Source: Oligoflexia bacterium
Lineage (GTDB): Bacteria > Bdellovibrionota > UBA1018
DNA length: 61,958 nt
Direction: 5' to 3'
NCBI GenBank assembly: GCA_903895855.1
Contig: CAITVN010000094.1
Coordinates: forward strand, 1-61,958
Shown here: piece by piece, positions 36,281-45,206 of the stretch
Numbering within the stretch: the stretch's first letter is position 1
How the letters are laid out: each line of letters opens with the position of its first letter
Notes under the pieces: model-generated
What the model was told of the DNA's origin: nothing
The model's input: the letters and a program-made list of their open reading frames with translations, nothing else
The model's database searches: none
Translations under genes and position numbers: made by a program

Positions 36281-37414
36281 CTAGTCTCGATTATTTTGAG
36301 GCGACTCAATGGTCGGCCCGAGGTGTAAGGCGGTGAATGGCACAGTGAAGAACTCTGTGAGAGATTGGGTAACCGAGCGCATCGCCGATTTTGTTTCGCC
36401 ACGGTTGAAAAACAGATCGTCAGTCACTGTTTGAAGGTTGAACGTGAGACCTAAGAAAAGCTGCTGTTTTTGAAGGGCGTCTGCGCTGGTCGGCTCGGGC
36501 TTGAAATTTTCAGTGTGGTAGCCCACACCGACGTCAACATAGCGCAAGAACTTTAGAATCGGATTTTCTGCTTCTTTCACTGCAGCTAGTGAAGCCAAAT
36601 GATACCAAACGGCATAGTGCATGCCCGTGTAGTCTTCGCCCATGTTTGGGTTTCCTGCACTCAAGCCGCTACGGTATTGGGCAGACGGAAAATACTCTAA
36701 ACGGTAGTCAAACATTTCGTCGACTTCTGGAAAATTGATCATCACTGAGGCGAGCACGTTGCCGGCGATATTGGCGGCCATGTCGCCCCATGAAAAGCCG
36801 TAACCTTTGTGTAAGCCGTCTTTAATTTCAATTCCGGTGAAAAAAATCAGAGTGAGCGCATTGGCGGTTAATGACGCCGGAAGTTTCTTCATGCCGGCGA
36901 CTTGAAGCAAGTCGGCCGCGGTTCTTGACATGGCATAATTTGAAAATAGATGGCCCAGTTTGTCGGTACCACCTGCGTAGGTTTCGGGGCCAAACCAGCC
37001 TTCGTTCTCGACTCGAAAAGGCGAGTGCTCTTGGCCTTTGTACCACCAAAAGTACGAGGTGGTGCCGATACCGGTGTAGAAGGCAAGAACGGCTGTGGCT
37101 GCACCAATTCGGGCGGCTAGGCCGTGTTCTGGGACTTCGGCAGAAGCCGCCATTTTGACCGCTTTTTGGTTTTTTTCGTTTAAACTTGGTAAGCAAGCGA
37201 TAGCTTTGAGTTTTTCGCTTCCGGCGGTCGTGCAGTTGTCTCCTGTAGCGGCCTGTGATTCGTTGGCGGGTTGCTCAGGGGTTGGTTGTTCAGGCTCAGC
37301 AACCTCGAGGTCACTGGCAACGGCGTTGGCTGAAAATGACTGGCTGGCCACTTGGGCCATCGATAAAAAGACAAGTGTACAAACACCAAGTGATCGGTGA
37401 AATGGGGATTTCAT
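36281..37414 (-). CDS. DUF2279 (YfiM-like) exported protein
   Basis: From ATG 37414 (AGAGGTAG upstream) the protein has 377 residues with a signal peptide (RSLGVCTLVFLSMAQVAS). The DUF2279 core is visible: YAGGTDKLGHLFSNYAMSR and LTLIFFTGIEIKDGLHKGYG, followed by WGDMAANIAGNVLASVMIN. YfiM-like proteins are envelope-located and of unknown role. The C-terminal half (about 240-377) is family-specific and probably forms beta strands. A longer start at 37456 lacks a ribosome site. Confidence 0.8.
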   Translation of the reverse strand: MKSPFHRSLGVCTLVFLSMAQVASQSFSANAVASDLEVAEPEQPTPEQPANESQAATGDNCTTAGSEKLKAIACLPSLNEKNQKAVKMAASAEVPEHGLAARIGAATAVLAFYTGIGTTSYFWWYKGQEHSPFRVENEGWFGPETYAGGTDKLGHLFSNYAMSRTAADLLQVAGMKKLPASLTANALTLIFFTGIEIKDGLHKGYGFSWGDMAANIAGNVLASVMINFPEVDEMFDYRLEYFPSAQYRSGLSAGNPNMGEDYTGMHYAVWYHLASLAAVKEAENPILKFLRYVDVGVGYHTENFKPEPTSADALQKQQLFLGLTFNLQTVTDDLFFNRGETKSAMRSVTQSLTEFFTVPFTALHLGPTIESPQNNRD

Positions 37415-37532
37415 GAGTGGGCTACCTCTTCTTGATTGACGCATATAGTCGGTCATTCACAGAATGAGAAGCCCTTATCAAGGTGTGAGTCGGGTAAATC
37501 ACCCGATGAGACTCCTGCTGATTTCGGCGAAT

Positions 37533-38483
37533 CTAGTCGCTAGCCTCAGTCGAACTGTTCACGTTTGGCGTAGAAACCTTAATGCCGGTCGTGGCTTCAA
37601 TGGTTTCGCGAGCACCGGCATTCCAGACCCCCATGATAGGGGCCGATTTTTCGTCTTTGCGCCCGAGGGTTCCGGTGCCGAAGTTCTCTTCGATGGTTCT
37701 GAGCACATGGTAGTGGTTGTACCGCGCGCCGTCTTTAGCTCCGGGTTCAATCATTCCGCCCAGCAAGACCGTGGCAATGTGGTTGTGTAGGTAACTCTTG
37801 CTTTCGTCGAAGGTGATTTCAATCAGCGTTCGCTTCATGAATTCTGGGTCTGCGAGTAGTGGGGTTAAGAAATTCTTCAACCACTCAGCCGCATAAGTGA
37901 TGGTTGTGTTGTGCCCATCGTCTTCAAGGTCGGGCGAGTAAAATGAATAATTAGGAAGCGTTTTCGCCTCAAAATCTTTCATAAATTCTGACGAGTTTAC
38001 TACGTTTGCACAGCGTTTTGGGTCATTTTGAACGCCTGTGAAACTCAAAAACGGCACATGCTTTCTGGCGTACTTGCCAGATTTCGAACCTAAGAAACAA
38101 TTGCCGGGATATTCTTCGGCATAGTTTTTCCAAGTGAGGTTTTTCTCTTCAAGCAAATCGGCAATGGTTCTTGAATTCAGGTTTCTTTGTCGATCAAAGA
38201 AGGTCCAAAAAAATTTACCGGCTACCATCGAAAGGTAGTTTCCATAAGAAGGGTGGGTATTGCCGTGAAAGTTGGTGAGCAGCGCGCCTTGTTCGGTGAG
38301 TGACTTGATGTAGGGTTCGTTCACTGCGACTGAGTAATCGGTATTTTCTAAGACAACGACAATGACTCGGTCAAAGACGAGACCGTTTGTCCAGGTGCCA
38401 GTCGGAGTTTGACAAGATTGTAAGGCAAGCGCTGCAAGAATGGCTACAGAAGCGGCAATCGAGGCTTTTAAGTTTTTTCTCAT
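37533..38483 (-). CDS. Exported phosphoesterase (acid phosphatase-like, PF04185 type)
   Basis: 316 residues with a lipobox (ALALQSC) after a hydrophobic signal. The metal site begins with VFDRVIVVVLENTDYSVAV and the nucleophile region NTHPSYGNYLSMVAGK; further metal ligands are in PNYSFYSPDLEDDGHNTTI and EITFDESKSYLHNHIA. This places it in the phosphoesterase family that includes acid phosphatases and phospholipase C-type enzymes; it should be anchored in the periplasmic or outer face of the envelope. The substrate is unknown. Confidence 0.85.
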   Translation of the reverse strand: MRKNLKASIAASVAILAALALQSCQTPTGTWTNGLVFDRVIVVVLENTDYSVAVNEPYIKSLTEQGALLTNFHGNTHPSYGNYLSMVAGKFFWTFFDRQRNLNSRTIADLLEEKNLTWKNYAEEYPGNCFLGSKSGKYARKHVPFLSFTGVQNDPKRCANVVNSSEFMKDFEAKTLPNYSFYSPDLEDDGHNTTITYAAEWLKNFLTPLLADPEFMKRTLIEITFDESKSYLHNHIATVLLGGMIEPGAKDGARYNHYHVLRTIEENFGTGTLGRKDEKSAPIMGVWNAGARETIEATTGIKVSTPNVNSSTEASD

Positions 38484-38566
38484 AGTGTTTGACTATCGTC
38501 ATTTGAGAAAAAAAACAGAAGAAAATAAATCTGCAAGCGGGGGCTGTAGGCGTTAGTGACCGACAG

Positions 38567-39427
38567 TTAGATCAGTTTAAAGCGATCGCCTTTAGAGACG
38601 ATGCCAGTCTGAATCACTTCGCCGACCACTCCAAAATACCCGTGGTTGTACTGTTCTTTGATGGTCTGCAGTAACGGCACAGAGGTATCGCCAGTTACTG
38701 GATCAACATCAATGTTACTGCAACGCGTGATTTTCTGTGTGATTCGAATGCGACACGGAGGTTTGGGAGCGTCACCCACAGTCGCAAGCTGCAGTGAGCC
38801 GTGAAAGGTGATTTCTTTACCAACCCACTGAAGTTCGGTCCAAGCGGGCATGCCAGAGAGAACCACGTTACCTCGAAACCGCTTGATATCGAGTTCGTTT
38901 GGCATTTCGACAGAACTGGGTAGATTCGCTCGAAGTTTTACCGAAAGATCATCAAGGCTCGCTTGATTTAAGATTGAAACCTGGCCCAGTTTTCGATCGA
39001 AGAATTGAACTTGTGCCGATTCGTTGCCGCTCAGAAAAAGTGGGGGAGCCGACTGATGGTGTTGTTTCAGGTACTGGTCGACGGCTCTGGCAAACGAAAC
39101 GCGTTCTTGAACATTTCTCAGGTCACATGGCCTCATTTGTTCGCCATCAAAGTAATCGAGAGTGTCGGGTGGATAACCAAACTCAACTTGAAACGCCGCA
39201 AGCTCGGGATAAGCAAACTGAACCGCAAAATTCGACTTATTCTGCCACTGCACGGTCGATCGAGTGGGATCTGGGGTTTTCTGATCGGCTTTTGAAAGTG
39301 CCCAAATTCGATCGTATTTCATGCCAGCGCCTCTCAAAAGTTCGGCTTTGGGGGTCTCGTAGCCGCGCAGGCCCTTGATCGGAAAACAGTAAACCCCTGC
39401 TACTTGTGGCAACCGACTCTTGGTCAT
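38567..39427 (-). CDS. MOSC-domain protein (YcbX/MARC-like)
   Basis: 286 residues. The N-terminal beta-barrel domain opens with AGVYCFPIKGLRGYETPKAE. The MOSC part carries RFRGNVVLSGMPAWTELQW and the likely molybdenum-binding cysteine in PCRIRITQKITRCSNIDVD, close to the conserved RC-x-x-x-x-VDP-x-TG pattern. Family members bind the molybdenum cofactor and reduce N-hydroxylated compounds; a reductase partner is not adjacent. No ferredoxin domain is fused. Confidence 0.85.
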   Translation of the reverse strand: MTKSRLPQVAGVYCFPIKGLRGYETPKAELLRGAGMKYDRIWALSKADQKTPDPTRSTVQWQNKSNFAVQFAYPELAAFQVEFGYPPDTLDYFDGEQMRPCDLRNVQERVSFARAVDQYLKQHHQSAPPLFLSGNESAQVQFFDRKLGQVSILNQASLDDLSVKLRANLPSSVEMPNELDIKRFRGNVVLSGMPAWTELQWVGKEITFHGSLQLATVGDAPKPPCRIRITQKITRCSNIDVDPVTGDTSVPLLQTIKEQYNHGYFGVVGEVIQTGIVSKGDRFKLI

Positions 39428-39583
39428 TGTTAAAATCTAAGTCAGGTTATTGAAATAAAATAGCGCTTCTTGATTTTTTTGGCCGCCGCCCAGAACGATT
39501 CTTCGATCGTGCCAAGTTTCAGGTTGCAACCTTGAGCTTGCTCGGCTAGATTCAGGCCTTCGTTTGACAGCTTTGAATTTCGT

Positions 39584-39661
<78 letters not shown>

Positions 39662-39779
39662 TTTTTAGAGTATCGAGTCACTTTTCTTGGTGATTACAGT
39701 GTCACACGAACTTTCCAAACAATTTACCTTTGTCGTTTGCGGTGTTCTTGTCGTTTTTGTACTTAATGTACTTTTGTAC

Positions 39780-40727
39780 TCAATGGCCAGCCAGCTCCGA
39801 GGCTCGCCGGTAGGCCTCGCTTGCGCCTTGAATGTCGTCGGCGGTTAGGTAGAAATAGTTAGACGATTTCATCACGCTGTCGGGTTGCTCTGACGAGGTC
39901 TGCGTGCTTCGGTGCTGGTGGTCGCACTCAATTTCGAATTGGCTCTCGTAGGTATCGCAAAGCCCAAACGCGTGGCCGAGTTCGTGAATGAGAAGGCGAT
40001 AGGTTGAACGAAATACCGAAATGTAATCCAGGTGATTGGTTTCGGCAAAATCCCAGACGGTGAGTTTTTCTTTCAAGCTCAATTCTTCGAGAAAGGTCTC
40101 GAAAGGGGCGCCGGGTTGACTTGAGTGAGACGACGATTGAGGGTACCACATGGCAAAATCAACCGTGGCATATCGCGTGCCGGTTGAACTCACATAAAAG
40201 TAAGTGGTTGGAATCTTGATCAGTGAATAAGAGTGTTCGGGATTGTGATCTTTTCGTTGCAGAAAGTAGCCTCCCAATTTTGGGTAGGCGAGTTCGGGCC
40301 CGACTTCGACTTTTAGGTCGTAATTCGCATCGCTGCAATCGACGAGCGAGAGTGAAACCGGCGAACCATCAACCGGCTGAAGTGCGGCTAACCAAACCTT
40401 GAGTGCGGCTTTTACTTCGATTTCAAGGTTCTGGGGAGAAAACTGCTGAGGGTCGGCGATATCGAGACAAAAATCGATCGAGTGTTTCTCGAACACTTTA
40501 GAAATCAAATAAGAATCTTTCCAAGTGGGGCCGAGTTCTTTTTGTAGGCCCCATGCGCTAGCCTGCCGCTCAGAGGTAAAAGTAAAAAATAAACTGAACG
40601 CCAAGAAAACCCATAACGGCAGTTGATGCGATAACGGCGGCGGGCACGATAACGACTCCGCGGATGCCGCTAAACGCCTTTGAATCATTTTTAGATTTCG
40701 AATGGTTTTTAAATAGTTTTGATTCAT
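39780..40727 (-). CDS. Exported matrixin-like (metzincin) zinc protease
   Basis: 315 residues with a signal segment (LPLWVFLAFSLFFTFTSERQ). The zinc motif HELGHAFGLCD is at 248-258 (HExxHxxGxxD, metzincin type) and a Met-turn candidate SVMKSSNYFYLTADDI lies downstream at about 286-301. This is the architecture of small bacterial matrixin-like endopeptidases. GAGAGG lies 8 bases before the ATG at 40727. A Cys at the position before the third ligand and other cysteines may be disulfide-bonded. The substrate is unknown. Confidence 0.85.
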   Translation of the reverse strand: MNQNYLKTIRNLKMIQRRLAASAESLSCPPPLSHQLPLWVFLAFSLFFTFTSERQASAWGLQKELGPTWKDSYLISKVFEKHSIDFCLDIADPQQFSPQNLEIEVKAALKVWLAALQPVDGSPVSLSLVDCSDANYDLKVEVGPELAYPKLGGYFLQRKDHNPEHSYSLIKIPTTYFYVSSTGTRYATVDFAMWYPQSSSHSSQPGAPFETFLEELSLKEKLTVWDFAETNHLDYISVFRSTYRLLIHELGHAFGLCDTYESQFEIECDHQHRSTQTSSEQPDSVMKSSNYFYLTADDIQGASEAYRRASELAGH

Positions 40728-40963
40728 TAAATTTACCTCTCATTCGCGCGCTCTGCGGGTCAAGGGCGGCAACCGGTTTCTCACTGGGTAATTGAGGGTA
40801 GTAGCAGCCACTGAGAAAAAGAGGGTGCACCCATAACATCTGACAAATTCGCTGCGCCTATGTCAGCGCAGGCAACTGTTTTGCTCAAATGAATTCAGTC
40901 GAAAAAGCCGATGAAATTCTCGACAGTAACGCGGCGCGCGCACCTGTTTTAACGCATCTGCTG

Positions 40964-40992
40964 TTGACACTTGGCTGCAATAAATCTAAAGA
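40964..40992 (+). promoter_or_regulatory. Putative promoter of the 41016 gene
   Basis: TTGACA, 17 bases, TAAAGA; the -10 is poor. Followed by the AGGAAG ribosome site. Confidence 0.4.
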
Positions 40993-41015
40993 GTGTAAAA
41001 AAAGGAAGAAACGCA

Positions 41016-41549
41016 ATGAAAAAAATGACAATGTTATCGGTCACCCTATCGGCTATCATCACGGTTAGCGCCCTCGGCACTTCGGTTTATGCCGCAGACA
41101 ATTCGTATAATAGCTCGCAAAAAGCAGCATTAAAAGCTCTAGGCCTCGTGTACGCTAGGCTGGCTAGTTCATCGATGGTCGAAAGAAACTATTTCGTATC
41201 ACTTCAGACTAGCCCGCAAGCTCTCGAAGTCAGTCTTTCAGCAAGCACTGCTTGCAGTGAGGGTACCCGATTTGCGGCAGTAAAAAGCACCGACGTTTTT
41301 GCGATGATTTCAAAGCAAGCTGAAACGGCCATTGATGTGGGTTTCGACAATTCGAAAACAAAGACTCAACTAAAAGCAGAGTTGGCTGATGCCATCGCTT
41401 TAGCTAACCAAAGCCAAGCATTTGGTGCTGCTTCACTGACTGTGTGTGCAGACTCTACGTTGCCTCCATACTCTGAAGGCAATGTGGTTCGTTTTGTGAA
41501 AATCGACGGCAAGAACGCTTTTGCGTTTGAAGTCGGTTATCCAGACTGA
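41016..41549 (+). CDS. Small exported protein, unknown
   Basis: 177 residues with a clear signal peptide (MKKMTMLSVTLSAIITVSA, cleavage near VYAAD). The mature part is Ser/Ala-rich with two cysteines (TACSEG, LTVCADS) that may pair. The AGGAAG ribosome site fixes the ATG at 41016 rather than an upstream start at 40971. No family recognised. Confidence 0.75.
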   Translation: MKKMTMLSVTLSAIITVSALGTSVYAADNSYNSSQKAALKALGLVYARLASSSMVERNYFVSLQTSPQALEVSLSASTACSEGTRFAAVKSTDVFAMISKQAETAIDVGFDNSKTKTQLKAELADAIALANQSQAFGAASLTVCADSTLPPYSEGNVVRFVKIDGKNAFAFEVGYPD

Positions 41550-41633
41550 TTTTGGTGTTTTTTCTCACTTCGTGCCTTGAGAAATTTCGAGGCTGACTGT
41601 ACTCAAGTGGGGTACAGATCTGGAGGCGGTGAG

Positions 41634-42335
41634 ATGGACATTGAAACTTATGCGCAGAGTATTCACTTTTATGCTGACGACGTGCCGCCATTCTTAATCA
41701 GAACTTTGGGCACTCGTCAGTGGACTTCTTTTTTCGATGTGGGGTGTGGCGATGGTTCGTTGCTCAATGCCTTAAAAATTCGAAAAATTCTGAACTCCGA
41801 TAAAAAAGTATTTGCTGCTGATTTATCGCAAACTCGAATCGAGCGTGTGAAGGCTATCGATTCGTCATACCAGTGCTTTGTTTCACCGGCTGATGATCTG
41901 AAGGCGATTGAAACGGGTTCGATTGATTTTGTCGTTTCGACCCAAGTGATTGAACATGTTCCAGACGACGAAAAGATGGCCGCTGAATTGGCGCGGGTTC
42001 TTAAGCCAGGTGGCACCTTATTCTTAAGTACGGTCTATAAGAAATGGTACGGCTGGTATTTTTATCGCTGCAATGGCAAATGGACCCTCGATCCGACACA
42101 CTTGCGAGAATACGCCGACGAGACACGGCTTTACGAATTCATGAAAAAAAATGGCTTGCAGTTAGAATCGCAAGAAAAGCACCTGTTTAAATTTCCGGCC
42201 GTTGATTTTGTGCTGAAAAGAATTGGGGTAGGCACTGATGTCTACAAACACCGATTGTTGAGACGGGTGCGTAAGCTTCAGGTACCGATCGTCGGTTATT
42301 ACGATTGGCAGATGGTTTGGAAAAAGCCACGATGA
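41634..42335 (+). CDS. SAM-dependent methyltransferase
   Basis: 233 residues from ATG 41634, which has GGAGGCGGTGAG upstream. Motif I FFDVGCGDGSLLNALK, the acidic post-I region VFAADLSQTRIERVKA, motif IV-like VVSTQVIEHVPDDE and LKPGGTLFLSTVY place it in the methyltransferase_11/UbiE-like class. It transfers a methyl from SAM to an unknown acceptor; the neighbouring glycan genes suggest a sugar or lipid. It precedes a second methyltransferase by 27 bases. Confidence 0.85.
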   Translation: MDIETYAQSIHFYADDVPPFLIRTLGTRQWTSFFDVGCGDGSLLNALKIRKILNSDKKVFAADLSQTRIERVKAIDSSYQCFVSPADDLKAIETGSIDFVVSTQVIEHVPDDEKMAAELARVLKPGGTLFLSTVYKKWYGWYFYRCNGKWTLDPTHLREYADETRLYEFMKKNGLQLESQEKHLFKFPAVDFVLKRIGVGTDVYKHRLLRRVRKLQVPIVGYYDWQMVWKKPR

Positions 42336-42362
42336 CGATGCCACTATGAATGAGAAGACAGC

Positions 42363-43058
42363 ATGAGCGAAAATCCAGTCGATTATCAGGGATACTTTAA
42401 GAACCACGTGAAAGCCGGTTTCGATCTCGAATCGGTAAAAAAGGAAGCTCAGTTCGTCGAGTCTCAGTTGCGCTTGGTCAGTCATCTGATTGGTCTCAGC
42501 GATCTCGGGGCCCAATCGGTGCTTGAGGTGGGATCGGGGCTGGGGCGACTGTATTACTTGCTCACGCGCGACTATGGCCTTAAGAAATATCAGGGCATCG
42601 AGATTGATGAGCAAGCCGCTCAGTTTACGAACTCGGCGTTTGGCCCCCATTTTTTGTGTCAGTCGCTTCGAGAACTGAGTGCGTCTCAAGCGGTGTTTGA
42701 TCAGGCATGGGCGTTTGAGGTGTTTGAACACCTCGAAGATCCCGTGGCTTCACTGAGCCAGCTGTTTGGTTTGTTGAAGCCGGGGGGGCTTTTGGTGGCG
42801 TCGTCACCGTACCCGTATAAAATGAATATTTTGTCTGATAAAACCCACCTATTTGTGCTTCATCCGCAAAACTGGAAACGCTTACTTGAAAAAGCGGGCT
42901 TCGAGGTCTTGTGTCTGCGGCCCATGACGTTCTTGCCTTACTTATGGCGAATTCACCCCAGGCTCAATGCCGTTTTGCCTTTTTATTTCGGTGGCGTTGA
43001 TTGGCTGTCATTCAATTTGGTATCGACGACGCTCATGATCGCGAAAAAGCCTGCGTGA
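42363..43058 (+). CDS. SAM-dependent methyltransferase
   Basis: 231 residues. Motif I VLEVGSGLGRLYYLLT, then IEIDEQAAQFTN, the WAFEVFEHLEDPVASL segment and LKPGGLLVASSPYPY. A class I methyltransferase of the methyltransferase_11/23 group, probably acting on a glycan or lipid. It follows the first methyltransferase on the same strand and ends just before the convergent HNH nuclease gene. Confidence 0.85.
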   Translation: MSENPVDYQGYFKNHVKAGFDLESVKKEAQFVESQLRLVSHLIGLSDLGAQSVLEVGSGLGRLYYLLTRDYGLKKYQGIEIDEQAAQFTNSAFGPHFLCQSLRELSASQAVFDQAWAFEVFEHLEDPVASLSQLFGLLKPGGLLVASSPYPYKMNILSDKTHLFVLHPQNWKRLLEKAGFEVLCLRPMTFLPYLWRIHPRLNAVLPFYFGGVDWLSFNLVSTTLMIAKKPA

Positions 43059-43095
43059 ATTCTTTACTACAGGTGTTTATTCGGAGTCAGTGATC

Positions 43096-44145
43096 TCAAA
43101 AAGTAAGAATGGAGTCTGGTTTTGAAATGTCTTCGCCGGTACTGGTCGCACCTGACGGTGTGCCGACGTGAGCTGTACTCACTCGTCTCCATTCAGATCG
43201 ATTGTGTGAACCACAAACGGCGCGGCAATTTTCTAAAGTTGATGCTCCGCCCAGTGACCAGGGCTGAATGTGGTCTAACTGTAAGTACCACGAAGACTCG
43301 CAGCGTTTTTGGGTGATTGGGCTAACGAATTCGCAGCGACTTTGACTGCGTTTGAGGACTTTTTTGCGAATCATCGCGCTAAAGGGTCTAGAGTGACCGG
43401 ATTCTATGCTCTGGTGGGCAGGATCTATTTTTGACGGAATGAGACTTTGCTGTAAGATCGCGTCAACATTTCCGACGGTCGGTGTTTTTACCGCCGACGT
43501 CGGCGGTGACTGAGTTTCGTTACTTGCTTTCGCCCGAGATTTTTTTTCTCGCGCAATTTCTCGTTCCAATAGAAGCAAAAATAGGCCAGAAAGATCTCGC
43601 GTGGGGATGGCGTGAGAAAACTGAGCGGCTAGTTTTTCGGCTTGGGCTAATTGTTCAGTATTCAGTTCAACGCAAATTTTCGTGTTTATCTTGAGAGGCT
43701 TTAAATCTAGCTTCTTGCGAATGACGTTTTCGGTTTCACGCGCAGAGGTACCTTGTGAGGCAACGAGTGCCTGCTTGATCTGTGCAACAGAGAGATCATC
43801 ACTTCGCTCAATTTTAGCAACCGCACCAATTTGGCTCAAATTGAGTTGGCGGTTGGCAAGATTTTCGTGAATCATTTTCTTTAATTCAGGACTCTGGGAT
43901 TGAAGTCTTAAGGCATTGATTCGCCTCATGGCTGCTCCTTCTGAGTACTTCAGTTCTTTGAGGCAAAATTCGAATAAGCTGGAAAACCCGTATTCAGTGT
44001 AGATGTGTCGATTGCGAACGAGTTCTAAGAGATTGAGAATTTCGACTAAGAGTTTCGATTCTTCTTGAGTTTTGGCTTTGAGTTTCAATACAATTTCAGT
44101 GTTGGTCATCATGTAAACACAAGTACCATAGGTTTTAAAAAGCAT
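43096..44145 (-). CDS. HNH endonuclease-like protein (DUF222-like architecture)
   Basis: 349 residues. A long alpha-helical N-terminal region (about 20-170, EESKLLVEILNLLELVRNRH) of the DUF222-like kind and a C-terminal HNH domain (about 275-325): CEFVSPITQKRCESSWYLQL, then DHIQPWSLGGASTLENCRAV with the HNH aspartate-histidine and C-GSHNR. Such proteins are widespread single genes in many genomes. Nicking or cleavage of DNA is implied by the HNH site; their biological role is unresolved. The start may be the internal MMTNTE at codon 12. Confidence 0.85.
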   Translation of the reverse strand: MLFKTYGTCVYMMTNTEIVLKLKAKTQEESKLLVEILNLLELVRNRHIYTEYGFSSLFEFCLKELKYSEGAAMRRINALRLQSQSPELKKMIHENLANRQLNLSQIGAVAKIERSDDLSVAQIKQALVASQGTSARETENVIRKKLDLKPLKINTKICVELNTEQLAQAEKLAAQFSHAIPTRDLSGLFLLLLEREIAREKKSRAKASNETQSPPTSAVKTPTVGNVDAILQQSLIPSKIDPAHQSIESGHSRPFSAMIRKKVLKRSQSRCEFVSPITQKRCESSWYLQLDHIQPWSLGGASTLENCRAVCGSHNRSEWRRVSTAHVGTPSGATSTGEDISKPDSILTF

Positions 44146-44489
44146 ATTTTTCGCACAGAATGGCGTTGTGTTGAATCGTATCTTTGTCGCTGAGGGGCGG
44201 CGAGTTCTTCAGAATGAATAGCGATTTGGAGGGCATTTTGGGCGTGGTACCCGGCTTTATGGCGAGTCTAATGTTGCGCAAGGATTGCGAAAAAATGGGC
44301 AAAAAACGCGTCAAGCGGAATCGTTTGAGTGAACGTAAAATCTCTGTGATGGGTGGGTAAGGTCAGATCCACGGAGCTGAATTCATAGCTTCGTTGAGAA
44401 GTTTCGTAGGCGGGGCAGCATTTCAAAATCTTGAACAGCGAAGTTTTTTCATTTCTCGATTTTGTAATTACCAAGCGAAGCTTGTCAAA
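44146..44489. other. 344-bp intergenic region
   Basis: Between the HNH gene start and the methyltransferase stop. A 68-codon minus-strand frame (44268-44474) starts with TTG inside a small hairpin CAAGC-TTC-GCTTG; I do not believe it is a gene. No RNA was recognised. Confidence 0.4.
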
Positions 44490-45206
44490 TCACAGTTTCT
44501 TCACGTGAAACAATCCAAATGCGAGGCTCGGAATTCGGTAAGTGAGTAGCTGGCTTGCAGTGGCGACGACAAACCAGAACGGGCGTGGGGAAAAGCGAAT
44601 CGAAGTGAGTAGGTCATCGCCCATAGTTTCGTTGTCGACTTCTTGCCTGAGCGACTTTAAGCCAGCTAGGCCCCTCGACTCATAGCCAAGTTTTTTCATG
44701 GTCACGTAGTCCCAACCCGACAAGTGCTTTTGCAGTGGGTTTGAGTCGACTTCTTTTTGTGCGATAAAACCATTGGGTGAAGAAATGATGACTTTTTTCT
44801 TAGCCCATTTTTCAGCTTTCTGAATGAGTGCGAGGCCATCGGCCTCGGGTAAGTGTTCGATCACCTCAATCATCATCACGACATCAAACGAGCCGGGCGC
44901 GAAGTCAAGGTCTTGGAGTTGCTTATTTAAATATTCAGTGTGTATTTTAGCGTCTTGGCTGCGTTTGAGGTAAGGCTCATAGCCCTCGACTCCGACGCTG
45001 CGCTTGATGTCTGGGCAAAACTGCAGAGGTGATGAAGGGCCGCAACCCAAGTCAAGCACACTTTCGCAGTCTTTGAGTTCTTTTTTGATCTCATAGACGA
45101 CGGTGTGAAACGTGCCACCAAAAAATGAGCTTCGGTAAAACTGCCGTATGAAACGGTTAAAAGTTTGCCTAAAACGCGGGGTCTTGGTTGATGTAGTCTT
45201 ATTCAT
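44490..45206 (-). CDS. SAM-dependent methyltransferase
   Basis: 238 residues. Motif I SVLDLGCGPSSPLQF, VEGYEPYLKRSQDA, VVMMIEVIEHLPEADG and KKVIISSPNG. It belongs to the class I methyltransferases of the methyltransferase_11/23 group and ends in a hydrophobic segment (FWFVVATASQLLTYRI) that may touch the membrane. Its start overlaps the end of the GT2 gene by 8 bases, so it is the last gene of a minus-strand glycan operon. Confidence 0.85.
   Translation of the reverse strand: MNKTTSTKTPRFRQTFNRFIRQFYRSSFFGGTFHTVVYEIKKELKDCESVLDLGCGPSSPLQFCPDIKRSVGVEGYEPYLKRSQDAKIHTEYLNKQLQDLDFAPGSFDVVMMIEVIEHLPEADGLALIQKAEKWAKKKVIISSPNGFIAQKEVDSNPLQKHLSGWDYVTMKKLGYESRGLAGLKSLRQEVDNETMGDDLLTSIRFSPRPFWFVVATASQLLTYRIPSLAFGLFHVKKL

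Noticed and set aside
40570..40839. 89-codon minus-strand frame with a lipobox-like LFLSGC
   Set aside because: It overlaps the start and signal peptide of the matrixin-like gene, which has a good GAGAGG site; the 89-codon frame has none, and the hydrophobic end is a shadow of the other frame.
44268..44474. 68-codon minus-strand frame after the methyltransferase
   Set aside because: It starts with TTG in a small hairpin without a ribosome site and has no protein-like pattern.
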